A stretch of 64,000 bases of DNA from Ixodes scapularis (GCF_016920785.2 NW_024609839.1:6474196-6538195), one strand, 5' to 3'. Positions 11,890 through 23,249 are shown, counted from the first letter of the stretch. Program-made: numbers and translations. Notes: generated by a model not told the origin, from the sequence alone.

Positions 11890-12667
11890 GCTGCCTATAC
11901 TTGGCCAGCTGCGCACGCGGCAATATTCGAGAATTCTAGAGGTAGTGCGTTCTTGTTTCAGGTCAGGACGGGGCTTTCGAGAATCAGGACGTACAGGGCC
12001 GAATTCCCAGAGGTGGGTACAACAGGCAAGGTGTCTGGGTAGGGTGTCCAAACGCCAGAGCGTGACATCATGAAATGGGAGGGGCTCGGCCACCCAAGGA
12101 CATCACGCGGAGAGGCTGACTTCATCGGGGCTTTGGGATTCAACGAGGAGGCTGAACCAGTCTTCAGAAGGTAGAAATCAGTAAAAGAAGATTTGAGGAA
12201 GGGTGGCGATAATCAAGGTATAGATTAAATTAGGTTAATGAACATTGTCAAAATGGAATGTTGTCACTGTCCGATGCATTGATGTCACTGCGCAGGTCAC
12301 TGCCCGATTCAAAGGGAATTGCCACATTCCATCCACCCCTCCATGTACCCTGGCCGTTTCAGTTGCCCCTCCCCGCTCCCCAGAACATATGAATAGCGCG
12401 GGAGAGAAGGGAAGTGCGGTTCGGTCAAGTTCGACAGGGCTCGCGTGCACTCAGCTTGCCGCCGTACTTCCACGGAGTGGCGCTGCTTTTGAGTTCAGAC
12501 CCCAGAGTGACGTAAAGACATTCGGTTTATTCTTTTCAAATATTGTTTCGGTGTCTTTTCGAGCAAAAAAATTGGTGTCTGGGTGCTGTGGCCACTCAGA
12601 CTATAACATAGCCGCCGTAATTTCGTTGCAGTATCGGTTAAAATGAACTTTGAGTAGATCGTTCCGA

Positions 12668-12846
12668 CAACTCGTATAACGATACCCGATACTCGAGATA
12701 CTTGTAGTAGATCGGTCTGATACCTCCGACACCCCCGATAACGACACTCAGGAACGATATGGGTACAGACGGTGGCCGAGTGATCTAGTCTCTATCTTTG
12801 CGCATGCACGCACCGTTTCGTCAACGGGTATCGTTATCGGAGGGAT
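12668..12846. repeat. Foldback fragment with ACGATACCCGAT arms
   Basis: AACGATACCCGAT near 12678 and its complement in CGGGTATCGTTATCGG (12826-12841) form an imperfect inverted repeat. The same motif makes better arms at 17553-17681, so both belong to one short foldback family. Confidence 0.55.
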
Positions 12847-12989
12847 CTCTAGTAGGGAGATGGTGCAGATCGTTTCCTGTGTCCCGCAGCGCTGTTTGCA
12901 ACCCCTTACGAGACAGGAAACTATGGAGTCGAGATCAGCGGCGCGCATGCACAGTAGTGGCGTCTTCGTTGCAGAGATCAATATACATA

Positions 12990-13950
12990 CACGTTACATA
13001 TATCAATATGTAATACCTTTGCAAGAACGCTCCGCTGTTGTGAAAGTTCTTACGTCGAAGAGTGGAGCTCTAAGCTCCGAGATTCTTCTCCCGAACGTCA
13101 GATGTTCGTCGAAAGGTTTTGGTTTTTTTCCTTCTTTCTTTCTGCGACATATTTTGCGGTATTTATTACCCAGCCAGGGTCCCTCGAGAAATAAGCGTCG
13201 CGAAGAATGAGCGAATGGTATTCAAGTTTCGGTTTGTATTTGTTCTCCCCCAAATTCCGCAAAATTTTCCGTCGAAAAAAAAAAAAAAAATTCTCTTGAG
13301 AATGTCCGCGTATTCATTATACAAGTTGAAGCGAACATATTGAACTTTTTAATAAATCTGCTCTTGCTTTATTTCTCTTTGTATTCTTTTGTGTCGTCTC
13401 CGTTCCCTGAAAAGAACGAGTCGTGGAAAAATGGGTTAGGCATATCTGAGATGTGTAGCTGCGATTTGGGTTCTGCTTTTCTTCGAGCCCGTGCGTAAGA
13501 GCACGTATACGTATCAAAGGAATCTGTTCCGTTCTCTTTCGCTTTGTCGTTGCTGCGTCCCAAGAATTTCGGACGTTTTAACTAGAAAAACTCCCGCTTC
13601 GTTTGGGCCTTTATCTTTTTTTCGTTTTTTTTTTCGCAGTGACGTTAGTAGCAGCTTTGTACGCGTTAGTGAAAAACAATAGTAAACAATTACAATTACT
13701 TTTTTTGTAAAATGCAACTGATTACAGTAATCCATTACTGCATCGCAAAATAAATTTAAAAATTATCAGAAATTAATTGAGTACTTTTCATGATACTTTA
13801 TTTTCACATTTTGTTACAAAAAAAAAAGAAAAGAAAAAGGCAATGCATGCAACAAACGTCAGTTGAAAGTAGCCCTCTGTCCTGTCTTCTCTTTCTTTCC
13901 TGTGTTCGTCCCCAGTTGCGCTAATTGTGTGTACTATGTTCAACCAACTA
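12990..13950. other. No recognisable gene
   Basis: T-rich and A-rich low-complexity sequence alternates with short open frames that carry no domain. The TTACAGTAATCCATTACTG segment near 13725 resembles the ends of hAT-type MITEs, but I could not delimit an element. Confidence 0.35.
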
Positions 13951-13954
13951 GGCC

Positions 13955-14210
13955 ATCAAAGTATTTTGCTAGATGGGCTTTACTCCACACAACCTGGGAG
14001 CGGGTTTGCCCGCTCCCATGTCGTCTGCGTCGCTGCCCACCGTAGACCGTGGCAAGTTTCTTGGCCTTATTATTTACAGAAAGAGAACTACGCGTTGTAA
14101 TTTTACGAGAAAAAACCGACCTGTGAAATACACCTTTGACGAAAAGTTTAGAATGCTACGTGCGGGCGTCGATTTTCACGGTCCATTTTAAATCGAGCCT
14201 GGGAACTCGG
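13955..14210 (+). repeat. Dispersed repeat family R1, copy 3
   Basis: Homologous to 420-680 (minus) and 838-1310. It contains CGTCTGCGTCGC, ACAGAAAGAGAACTACGC, GAAATACACCTTTGACG and CACGGTCCATTTTA. This copy is uninterrupted where copy 2 has the foldback insertion, so it shows the empty-site sequence. It is followed by a (TA)n tract. Confidence 0.6.
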
Positions 14211-14213
14211 ACT

Positions 14214-14240
14214 ATTTATATATATATATATATATATATA
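14214..14240. repeat. (TA)n microsatellite
   Basis: Uninterrupted TA dinucleotides follow repeat R1 copy 3. Confidence 0.9.
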
Positions 14241-14589
14241 TGTTAATGTTGATGTGGGTTTTTGATGACCCACGACTTCGAATATATTCTTTATCCATAA
14301 AACTCTCGCGGGACCTGTTAAGGCATTATTGCAGGGGGCAAACAAAGCTAAAAAAAAAAAAATGCTTCTGTATTTGCACTACAGACTATTGTTTTATTCA
14401 ACGCGTTCCAGTCCTTGACAGTTCTGGCAAAAATCGAATTTCTGTGCAGCTCAGTTTTGGTCCTGTACTCGCATATCTTGCGTTCATGATCTTTTCCCTG
14501 AGAAGTAAATCGGGCTTAAAAGGTCAGATGAGCTAATAATACTAGTCGTGGTATGATAAATACTATATAAGAATTTTAAACGCACGTCG

Positions 14590-16060
14590 TGGAAGTTTTT
14601 CCGTCGAAGCTGTAGTGGACACAAACCTGCTTCATATTAGTGACGTTGGCGTAACGGTCATACTGGCCTAGGAAAAAGAGAACGGTGCGACTGTCTATTT
14701 TTGCTAGGCCATCAACATGATTCTTCTGAGCAGGATCCCATATTGTGCAGGTATAATCTTCGATATGCGCACATAAAGAAAATCCGCAAATTCTCTCTCT
14801 CTATTTTTTTTTTTTTTTTTGCGAGGCGTGTTTTACGTATAGTTGAACAAAGCCAAGTGCCCGACCCGTCCTGTCTGTAACATCATCAATCTGCGCGCCC
14901 AACGTGCAGTCAGATGATAAGGTCATTCCTAGATATTTTACTTCATTCTCTTTCGCCAACTGCTGATTGTTCAGATAGTGCTTAGTTTTAATTTTTTTTT
15001 CGTACGAGTGAAACTGACATGAATAGATAATGTTACGTTAAGCTGCATTCCCCACTCACTGCACCAGTGTTCAATTTTATCTCGATCATCCCGGAGCTGC
15101 CCAGAGCCCTCCCCATTTTTTAGACATTTGTAAAGGGCACAATTATCGGAAAACAATCTTAATTGGGATGTAACAATCAATATGAATTTCATCGATAAAT
15201 ATTGGAAGCAATATTGGCTTTAAGACCAACCCTCGTAATACGCCGGAGTAGCTCCAAAAAATTGGGACGTTTCACCAAAAAAAAAAACAAAAAAAAAAAA
15301 ACAAAAAAAAAAAAACATTGTTGACGCGAGGCAATTAATAATGTAGCTATTTTTGGACAGTGGTGTCTTTTTTTAGACATTTCTAATTTATTTTTATAGG
15401 TAAAAACGAATGCGATGCAGTGTGAAACGCTTTTCTGCAGTCAAGAAATACACAAACAACCTGCTGCCCCCTATCCATAGACATAACACGGTGGCAAAGC
15501 TCGCTCAGCCGTTTAGTGCAGAAATAACCCTTTCAAAACCCGTGTTGAGATTCCAGAAGGAAATTGTTAGGACCTAAATGCTGCAGTATCTGGCTATATA
15601 AGATGGGCTCGAGGAATTTGCAACAAGTGGGTGTTGAAGAAATTGGTTTGTCTTTCATCCTTCTTGGGTACCTTTTTATGCACTGGCTTCACATAAGCTG
15701 CTTTCCAGTCGACCGGTAATGCCCCCTCGAGCGATGATTTATTAAATATTAGGGACCTTTAGCAAACCATTGCCGTGTTTGGCGTAGCGCACTACCGGAG
15801 CCTTTGAAGCACTCTTTTAAGCGCGCGCCCTGCAGTTACGGTACCACCGGGGCGCGTGCTTAAAAGCATGCTTCAAAGGCTCCGGTAGTGCGGTACGCGG
15901 AGCACGGCAACGGCAACGGCTTCCTAAATGTCCGTATTATAAAGAGATACGGGGCGACCGCATCTGCACAGCACCTTAGTATTCTAGGGGATATCTAATC
16001 AGGACCAATCGCTTTGGTTTCGTCTCAACTTTGTAAGAGCCTTAGGTGTGTCTGAAGCAT
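14590..16060 (-). pseudogene. Decayed CR1-type LINE reverse transcriptase, split by a MITE
   Basis: On the minus strand, fragments occur in RT order. They are GPD-ISPRIL and VAPYLFI (about 16000-15940); after the MITE, SSLEGALPVDWKAAY (about 15735); SQHGF-KG (about 15540); VFLDCRKAFH (about 15440); RLFSDNCALYKC, a damaged form of the usual FADD catalytic box, with both aspartates altered (about 15150); WCSEWGMQLNV (about 15060); KYLGMTLSS; and IEDYTCTIWDP in the thumb (about 14735). Reading frames change repeatedly and stops interrupt them, so the enzyme is dead. The nearest relatives are CR1/L2/Jockey-type LINEs, related to but clearly distinct from the intact element at 41059-45992. Endonuclease and ORF1 are absent, as expected of a 5'-truncated copy. 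Confidence 0.85.
15752..15934. mobile_element. Palindromic MITE family M1, copy 2 (183 bp)
   Basis: It begins GGGACCTTTAGCAAACC and ends with the complement of CGGACATTTAGGAAGCC. It is flanked by a perfect 5-bp duplication TATTA (15747-15751 and 15935-15939). Removing the element and one TATTA joins the flanking RT coding sequence in frame (FII-FNKSSLEG), which confirms both ends. Homologous to 2125-2301. Confidence 0.9.
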
Positions 16061-17552
16061 AGAGAACGGCAGGTGACCACGGAGAAGAGAGTGAGCGCGA
16101 CTCGAACCGGCCATGTCTCGATCGGCGCTTTGCGGGCGGAAAGAAAACGAATTTCGGGCCACAAACCGTGTTCTGGGTCGTTGGGCGCTCGTATGTCACG
16201 TACAAATAGAAACCTATAAATACCCGGTCAGTTTGTGTCCTTTTAAGGGTTAAGAGTATAGAACATCGCGGAGTGACCCATTCGCATATTTCCTGGCGTT
16301 CTGGAGACGTGCCCCGGACGTGCCTCGTACGAAGCAGTTCAAGAACCGTATCCCACCAGTTGCGTGCAGTGATGTGAAAGCGGGAGAGAGAGGCTTTTGT
16401 ACGATTTGGCAGTGACGGGCTCATCGCCCAGGGGGATCAAAAGAGGCTCTTCCGCTCCTCTAGGCGACCAAGTTGCTCACAGGCTGAGAGTTCGGACGCT
16501 GGAGAGCAGGCGACCTCCTCTTCAGCGTCCGCTCTGCTAAGGGAGAGAGAGGTTAGAGTAAGATAAGCCTTGGCATATGAAATACCTATATGTATCTGTA
16601 ACTCGGTGTCCTATGACAACTTCAAACATAGTCATACGCTTCTGTCTGGATGGTTCCAGCCTTAAAAAAAGGAGAAAAAATTCCCCTCTAATTTTATGTT
16701 TCTGTCGAGTTTGCCGTGTTTTTGTTATCTTTCTAAGGGAAGTTGTGTTTTCCAGTGTTTTTCCCCGGTCCTTGGATGAGCGTTGTTTCCGTTCCTTGTA
16801 TTGTTTTTAAGCGGGCGACGTGTCGGTATCCAATTCGTTTTCATTCGCCCTTGTTGCGGCGGCGAGTGAAAGCGTGAGCGAGTGGAAAACGTCGGACGAC
16901 GATCCTAACGAAGACGGATACCCCCGCTAAACGACCGCGAGAGCTGACGCCTTAACCGCCCACCGTTTCGGCTCGCGATGGACCGTGGAGCACGCTACGA
17001 GCCATCGGTGCCCTGCGAGTGCTTTTGCGAGGAGTGCCGCCACGGGTATCACCGGATACATTTGCATTGTTCGATTGGCCGGGGAACGGCTCGTACGCTT
17101 CACTGCGGTTCATCCTAAGGTCTCGTTTCCCTGGTGCGCCAGCGGTTCTGCGGTCTGTTTTGTTTTTCTGCCGCGCTGAATACTTCCGAGCGGCTCGGCT
17201 ACACGCGAGGTTTCGAAACGAGTCATGGAGGCTGCCCGAGAAAAACAGTGTGGCCGTGAGGCGCGAGCTTACCACACTGGGGCTCGAGCTGCCCGGATTA
17301 TTCTTCGTTTCACTTTGTGTTGTACCGCAGCGAAGGCTAGAAGCGCGAGCTCATGGCAGAGCAAGGAGCTCGCTTTCCTGCGGTACATCATAAGGTGAAA
17401 CAGAGTATAGAGTTTGTCCCAGGGACGAGCTCGCCAGGTCTAGACACGAGCCCGGCGCAGTGGTGGATCTGCCCTATGCGTGCCGATACCGCATTGGGCA
17501 TTCGGGGCCATTTCATTTTCGCCAACGCCAATTTTGAAATATCAGAGCGTTG
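16061..17552. other. No supported gene; one cysteine-rich short ORF
   Basis: GC-rich sequence from about 16820 carries a 46-codon frame at 16978-17118 starting MDRGARYEP, with a CECFCEEC cluster. Its ATG has G at -3 and +4. A related ATGGACCG segment at 19116 stops after a few codons, so it probably belongs to a dispersed repeat. CATAAGGTGAAACAGAG near 17389 also recurs near 6520 and 19100. Confidence 0.3.
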
Positions 17553-17681
17553 CGATAACGATACCCGGTACCTCCGCCGATACAATAGAGTTTTAGTGCA
17601 TGGGTCCGATACCTCCCATAACGATGCCCGAAAACGAATGTATGCGCAAAGGCGTCGGCGGAGTATCGGGTATCGTTATCG
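17553..17681. repeat. Foldback with ATAACGATACCC arms
   Basis: CGATAACGATACCCGG at 17553 and its complement ending at 17681 form arms of about 27 bp with few mismatches. The motif is shared with 12668-12846. No coding. Confidence 0.7.
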
Positions 17682-17689
17682 GAGTCATT

Positions 17690-19228
17690 GGTACGATTTG
17701 CTGAAATGTTCTGTTTGCGCATGTGGCGCGTCGGTGTCTCTTATCATATATGGGAACGATCTGCCCCCTACCAAAGGAGCGCTACCGGATGCAGCTTCCT
17801 TTTCGTGCCGTCAGAAAAATAGTGCCTTCCTTCTGACTTGTTCGCTGATTTCATTGAACTCCGAGTAATTGGGGAAGGGGGCGGGCTGTGCGGAGCCTTT
17901 CTTAGGGTTAGTGTCATGCAAGGGCGTAGAGTCTTTCTTCGAACTCTGGACACTCGTATAAACTGGGTCTATTGACTGCGTTTTCTCAAGTCCCAACACT
18001 GCAAAGTCGGCAGGAGGCCCGAGCTCCCGACGACTGTGGGGCTGCATATTTTGGCGGGGTCTTAGCATCGCGCCCTTAAATTGAATAGATATCGAAATTC
18101 CTTCGAGAGCCGAGGGAACCCCCGAACTTTGTTCCGAGCTTCCTCTCTACCGCCTTTTCAAGGGCTGCAGCGGTCGAACCATCGAAACCGATCCAGCACT
18201 TTGAAGGAGGACTACGCGCAAAGGTCGCCTGAAACAAAAGAAGATTAGACGTTGCTGTTTAGCCATCATAAAGGTGTGCCCTTGAGGTCCCCAACGTGCA
18301 TCGCGCTATAGTGATGCACAACCACACGCCACGACGATACTCGTCCAGATCGAAACGTCCAGGGGCGATGTGCATTGAACTCACGGGATCCCGGGGTTCT
18401 GCAGCGCGATTTTTCGCCTCACGTGCTCCGAGCTGCTCTCCGTTAACGCACTGCACCACGGGTCTTTCCTCTTTTCAATATCTTTAGTACGCGGAAGTTG
18501 ATAGGGCAGGTTCGCAACAACGATACAACTTTAGTTGTCACGTTAAAGACCGTTAAACAGAAGCATCCATTCGGCAACTACCGCTTGAATACCGTACACG
18601 CTTTTGACGCTCATGATGAGGTCAGCGAATTGTAGGCGTGCCGTTTTTGAGTGCAAATTCTTATTCCTTACGTCCAGGTGGGACTTGCACGAAACTAGAC
18701 TCCTGGCGCGCACTCTCCATGGATTGGCTTGGATTCCTCCTGCCGTCTGCTGTAGTCCATCACTAGCTGAGTGGAGAGACGCGCAGGATCGCCGATTCTA
18801 CAACTGCCTCTGACCGAGTTCTCGTGAAATGCTCGCGAAGCGCGCATAGAAATCCAATTTATACCGGAATACGTCTTTCGATTTGCTCTCCTCGCAGGAT
18901 TTCCTCGCCGTCTGCGCTCGAGTTTGAATAATTTATAGCCAACTTCCGCATCTAATCGGGTTTGGAGGACGCCGAGTTTAATAATATCGTTAATATTATA
19001 GTTTAGAAGAACCCGTGGGCTGACTAGGCGCTGGCCAGACAAACCCGTGCCCTCGACTCCCTCCGACCAATAAGTGAAATAGTTTATTCGAAGGACATAG
19101 CCCGTTTCACCTTACGATGGACCGCAGCGAATGCTACGAGTACGAGCCATCTTGACCCGTACGACACGCATTACGAGCGGTCAAATTACTTTTATGCGAT
19201 CCCTTTTATTTTGCGATCGATACCATTT
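17690..19228. other. No recognisable gene; SINE-like fragment at about 18290-18430
   Basis: About 18290-18430 aligns with 40222-40345 (GTGCATCGCGCTATAGTG... GGGTTCTGCAGCGCGA), a SINE-like repeat. Other open frames on both strands lack domains. The expected downstream part of the LINE endonuclease ending at 20333 was not found here. Confidence 0.4.
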
Positions 19229-19231
19229 ATA

Positions 19232-20330
19232 CACCAACTCATGTTTACAAACAAACCGGAGCGCCCCTAGCGGACGCCACCGGCGCCGCGCATGCGCGAT
19301 GGAGTGTGGGTGAGAAGCTCGCCGTCGCCCATAAACAAACCATTGGAAGGCGATGTTTTCGGCGTCAGTACGAGTCCCCCTGCCCTTTTTCGCGTTCGAA
19401 TTCTTGATTCCACGTCTTCCTGACGATGTCCGACTACTTGAGCGGCCTCAGCAAAATCACCGAGGCTCATCGTACCGCTAAACTTCGCGTGAATAATGTG
19501 ACATGCGGCGATTCATTCCGCGTAAACGCCGCAGTATGTACGCTAAAGCCTGATTCGCATAATGAGATTTCGCTCGCAATTTTCAGTCGCGACGTCGCTC
19601 GGGCTGCAAAACCGTAGCTGAGATGGGCGACGTCGATACTGAACATTGCAAGCAGAATCGGACGAAGTGAATCAGGCGTAACAAGTCGGTGATGGCCGCT
19701 GGTAACAATGATCAACATTTCCTTGTGTCGACTGTTTACATCGAGCTTGCTTACCAACCTTCAAACTTAAGTCTTTTGAGGCCTGCACTTACTTCTTATC
19801 GCAAGTCCCGGGCCAACATTTGGTCTGAAGGCCGGTGTCGCCTAAAAGAGCAGACGACGAACAGAAACGTTTGAAACAACAGACGACAGTTCGAACGATC
19901 AGGCAGCCGTTTGAACTTGAAGACGCACTGACCGTAGTCCGCAGGTGGTCCGAAGAACTTGACGGTTTTCCGTCGTTCATGTTGGAACAAAACAAATAAA
20001 TCTGATGACCACAAGTAGCCGTGAATTCAACTCAAAGTGCTTCCCGCCCAAGCAATCGTGGTCCGACGGCGTCTGGTTTTCCCTTTTCACGGCACATTTC
20101 CACGTTCTCGGACGAACCGAGCACATGAAAACTGACCTTCCAACCTTTCCCGACTCTTTTGGTACAGCCCCAGTCGCGGCATTTTGACGAGAAGGCAGGT
20201 TTTTGTCTGGTTCCTATGAAAACAAAGAAGGAATACACGTCTGGCATGGAGCCTTCCGCCCCCAGCCCCAGACCAGAAGTGCGCCCGACGCGCCACCACC
20301 GCGCCGTGACATAACAGAGATGAGTTGGTG
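19232..20330. mobile_element. TA-flanked TIR element family T1, copy 1 (1.1 kb)
   Basis: The ends CACCAACTCATG and CATGAGTTGGTG-type (GATGAGTTGGTG) are inverted repeats, flanked by TA on both sides (19230-19231 and 20331-20332). Duplication of TA is typical of Tc1/mariner-like elements, but the TIR is short and no transposase is present. It is homologous throughout to 52721-54359. It abuts the LINE endonuclease remnant at 20333, so it may have inserted into that LINE. Confidence 0.75.
19426..19617 (+). CDS. Small hypothetical ORF carried by element T1
   Basis: The 63-residue frame begins MSDYLSGLSKITEA and contains VNNVTCGDSF, then IFSRDVARAAK. I do not recognise the family. The same peptide, in the same place, is readable in two more copies at 52915-53028 and 53503-53601, where MS, the AKLCVNN segment and TCGDSF are kept although DNA and frame length differ. 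This suggests descent from a real coding exon rather than chance. Downstream of the stop, copy 2 reads on as AWTVAEMVDVDTENRK, so the ancestral frame was probably about 80 residues or one exon of a longer protein. No signal peptide, membrane span or catalytic motif is visible. It may be a host exon captured by the element or a remnant of its own gene. All copies here look decayed. Confidence 0.4.
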   Translation: MSDYLSGLSKITEAHRTAKLRVNNVTCGDSFRVNAAVCTLKPDSHNEISLAIFSRDVARAAKP

Positions 20331-20332
20331 TA

Positions 20333-20932
20333 TTAGCAAGTAATGCCTAGAGTAATCTGATTATAGTTTTGGCTGGCGACTTGGGCCAGCCGTGTTGGAG
20401 TGCCAGGGTCGTTGCATAGATGAAGCCTAGCTACGAGGCATGCTTTCTTGATGTGTTTTTCCCTGGCGTTTTTGTTCGGGTATCCCCACGCGGTATGTCG
20501 GGCATTGAAGTCTCCAGCTAGGATGGTATGCTTGTTCTGTTCTACCAAGCCCTTTATCCAATTGACCTCGTTCGAGTCCCCGCATGGTCTTATGTATGTG
20601 TTATGTATGTTGATGGCTGTGTCTCCAAACTTGACCCCCGTGGAGACGACTTCGCGGTCATCAGAACATGAGGCCTCGGAGTTCAATTTTGCCTGCTTGT
20701 GCTTTTTCTTTATAAGTGTAACTACAATACCGAAATTTGATGTCTGCCTTTGTATACTGGGGTTAATGTAAGTGTTGTATCTCCTAATTTTAAGATTCCT
20801 GACGTTAGTCTCCTGAAGAAGGATAACGTCAGGTGCCTTGTTGTGAAGTATTGACAGACGCGTTTTGAATTCATGAATTTTCTGTTGTAAGCCACCGCAG
20901 TTCCATTGCAGGATCCATGGTTGCAGGTTCAC
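20333..20932 (-). pseudogene. I/R1-like LINE ORF2: endonuclease domain, truncated
   Basis: The 199-residue frame is an exonuclease-endonuclease-phosphatase (APE-type) domain, which nicks the target DNA to prime reverse transcription. Visible motifs are the N-terminal WNCGGLQQKI, LLQETN with the catalytic glutamate (about residues 38-43), HNTYIRP, and AGDFNARHTAWG (about 139-150) with the catalytic Asp and Asn. The domain ends at TLGITC and a stop, before the expected SDH motif, so it lacks the catalytic histidine and all of the RT. The initiation codon here would be GTG and no ATG precedes the domain, so the true start is unclear. The break lies exactly where the TA-flanked element begins. 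It belongs to the same LINE as the gag at 21046-21788, on the same strand and in ORF1-ORF2 order. Confidence 0.85.
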
Positions 20933-21045
20933 TCGAAGCTTGTTGCGCTTTAGATGTGTGTTGCCCCTCGGGTGTTTGTATGTGTATCAGAATTACTATT
21001 CGTCACTACGAGTGCCTATGAGTTTGTGGATGGCCGCCGTGAGCT

Positions 21046-21788
21046 TCAAGACAGTAGTTTTTCAACTCGCGCCAATCCCGCGTATTGAAGCTGTATGATT
21101 TGCGTCGGCATGTCCATCTGTTGGGGTGTATGCGTCAATAATGAAGTGGGTTGGAATGCACCCATTGTCACTGCTGCATACGACACGCCGGCATCTTGGC
21201 TCACCGGTACAGCTGCAGGTGGTAGGGGTTTGGGCTTTTTGCTTCTTTCCTCCGTTCTCGTAGTTTTCTTCGGGGTGCGCCGCGGTGGGATTGCGCGCTT
21301 TGGACATTCATTGCTCGTGGCCACGTGGGCCCCATCACAGTTTGCGCACTTTGAATCTTTCGTGCATTCCTCCATACCATCGTGCTCGGAGCCGCACGTT
21401 CCACAGCGCTGACCTTTCCGTGGGCACACATCCATTTTATGGCCAATTGCATGGCATTGAAAGCAGACTAGCGGTCTCGGGCGGTACTCACGAACGGCGA
21501 GAACCTCGTGCATGTACGCCACCCGTTTAGGACAAGTCTTGCCCTGAAATGTCAGGAGTATCACGTTGCCCTTCTTCCCCAAGGGGCGCGCTGCTGCCAC
21601 TGTCTGGGTTCTGCACACGATATCCTCCAGACGTTTTGCAGGATACACCTCATTACCCTGACCACGTAGGTACACAACACCGCGGCACTCGTTTCCGGCG
21701 AAGGCCTTGTATACGGTTGGAATGTGTTGTCTTCGTCCCCCTTGCGGATTTCCTTTATTGTCATGAGCTTTGCGGTGATGTTAGGGTC
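21046..21788 (-). pseudogene. I/R1-like LINE ORF1 (gag), 3' part with CCHC knuckles
   Basis: This is the C-terminal half of an ORF1/gag protein that binds the LINE RNA. It reads DPNITAKLM (about 21785), KGNPQGGRRQHIPT and KAFAGNE, then an uninterrupted 209-residue frame. That frame contains CFQCHAIGHKMDVC (CX2CX4HX4C), CGTCGSEHDGMEEC and CANCDGAHVATSNEC, three zinc knuckles typical of I and R1 clade LINEs, followed by a basic, proline-rich tail (RTPKKTTRTEE). A frameshift lies between AKLM and DNKGNPQGG. The 5' part of the same gag is at 26257-27347. The two parts are separated by the Harbinger element and join in frame when it and one CCTGG are removed. Confidence 0.88.
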
Positions 21789-22264
21789 CCTGGATCGCTA
21801 GGTTGGACATTTGAGAAAAGGTACATGGAAGTGACGTAATGCAAAGGAGGAGCGTATCCTAGCAACACTCACGTGGCGGCTCTGCCCACTTTGACGCCGC
21901 TACGTCATCGCAAACTTGACACCCGTCACCCGTTTCAGCGACGTCCGGAGCCAACCACCGACGAGCGGAAGTAGCTACGCATTCCCTGAGGCGTCCCTAC
22001 GCGCGGGATACGGGGTAGGATTTACTACGACGCGGGGAGCAGTTCCTGCGTTTAGCGAAGGAACGGCAACCAATCCTGTGCGTCGCTGGCCGTCGCATCT
22101 GTTCTAGTACAGGTAAAAGTAGTGAAAAACAATCAAAACCTTTTGGGCGTTGTTAAAACAAACCGCTTTTTTGTACCCTTTTGCAATACATTTAAGAATT
22201 ATTTGGAGAGAAAGTTGTTCCAATATTATGCGGGATGTGCGCTACGCGCCTTCTTCAAACCAAA

Positions 22265-22510
22265 ATGTCGAACCACGAGGAGCCGGGTGTGCCGGGGGCA
22301 GCGGAGGGGTCGGCGGAACCAACGGGGAGCGCGCGAGTGACGGCTGCTTTAGTCAGAAACAATTTTTTATCTTTCGAGAACTTGCTATTGCTGTGCTCAA
22401 ATAAGAATGTTTGGCGCAACATCTGTGATAATTCTTTCAAAGTGGTCCAGTGTTTATATGGTGGTATGCTAGTCAGAAAATATATATATTTTTTTCCTTT
22501 CGAAATTTAA
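22265..22510 (+). CDS. Hypothetical ORF inside the Harbinger element
   Basis: An 81-residue frame begins MSNHEEPGVPGAAEGSAEP, with AAA in front of the ATG, and is acidic and Gly/Ala-rich before VTAALVRNNFLSFENLLLL. It lies upstream of, and convergent with, the transposase. Autonomous Harbinger elements usually carry a second gene for a Myb/SANT-like DNA-binding protein. I see no tryptophan-spaced Myb motif here, so this could at most be a first exon. A possible donor AG|GTAAAA at about 22110 hints at a spliced leader. It may equally be a chance frame. Confidence 0.25.
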   Translation: MSNHEEPGVPGAAEGSAEPTGSARVTAALVRNNFLSFENLLLLCSNKNVWRNICDNSFKVVQCLYGGMLVRKYIYFFPFEI

Positions 22511-23249
22511 CTATTGTGCTCAAATAAGACCAGAGTGTTCAACAAGATATCTGTGATATATACTTAAGATTGCCCAATTGCTTACATGGTTCCAGTCGAT
22601 GCTCAGTTTTACTTCCAAGAATGAAATATTACATTCCATGTTATCACACTTTTATTCATGAAGTCACAGGTTTTTCTTTAAGAAATAAAGCAATTTTCAA
22701 AACAAACTACATGTGCACTGTCTTGAGATAACACAATCACCTAACTTTGATGAAGTACCATAAAAGAGATAATAAAATGGAGCAGAAGGCAAGACGCTTT
22801 AAAGCATTTGTAAAATGAAACAATGTCCATGACAACAATATCCCTGGTTCAATCAGCAACTAAGAAAGCAATCTCTGCAAAAGCAAGCATTTCTTTCTAG
22901 CGGTAGTCTAAATTACTTCTGAGTTCTTTGCAGGGGCAATCCAGATGATTTGTTGGTCTGGCAACTAAACCTCCGAACCTTTTCTGTCACTGTCGACTGC
23001 GTCTCGTGCCTTCTGCTCATAAGAATAAAAAAAAGGCTGTATCGATTTCACCGCGATGCACTCGACACGTATCCGGAGGCAGCACGCTGGCTGTGCGACG
23101 AACTTCACAAGGTGTAGGAGCTGAAGAGAGTATGTAGCTTGTGGACGGCCATGACTGTGGAGCAGGAAGCGAAGTGTGCACTTTACGGCTTCCACGCGTA
23201 GGGCTTCACTGAGGGCAAGGATGTGACGGGGTCCTTGGTGGTCAGGACC

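Noticed and set aside
17353..17868. 171-codon plus-strand gene
   Set aside because: It crosses the foldback at 17553-17681 and contains no recognisable motif.
22965..23195. Second Harbinger gene (Myb-like) downstream of the transposase
   Set aside because: The 76-codon minus-strand frame lacks any spaced tryptophans or helix-turn-helix signature that would support a Myb/SANT domain.
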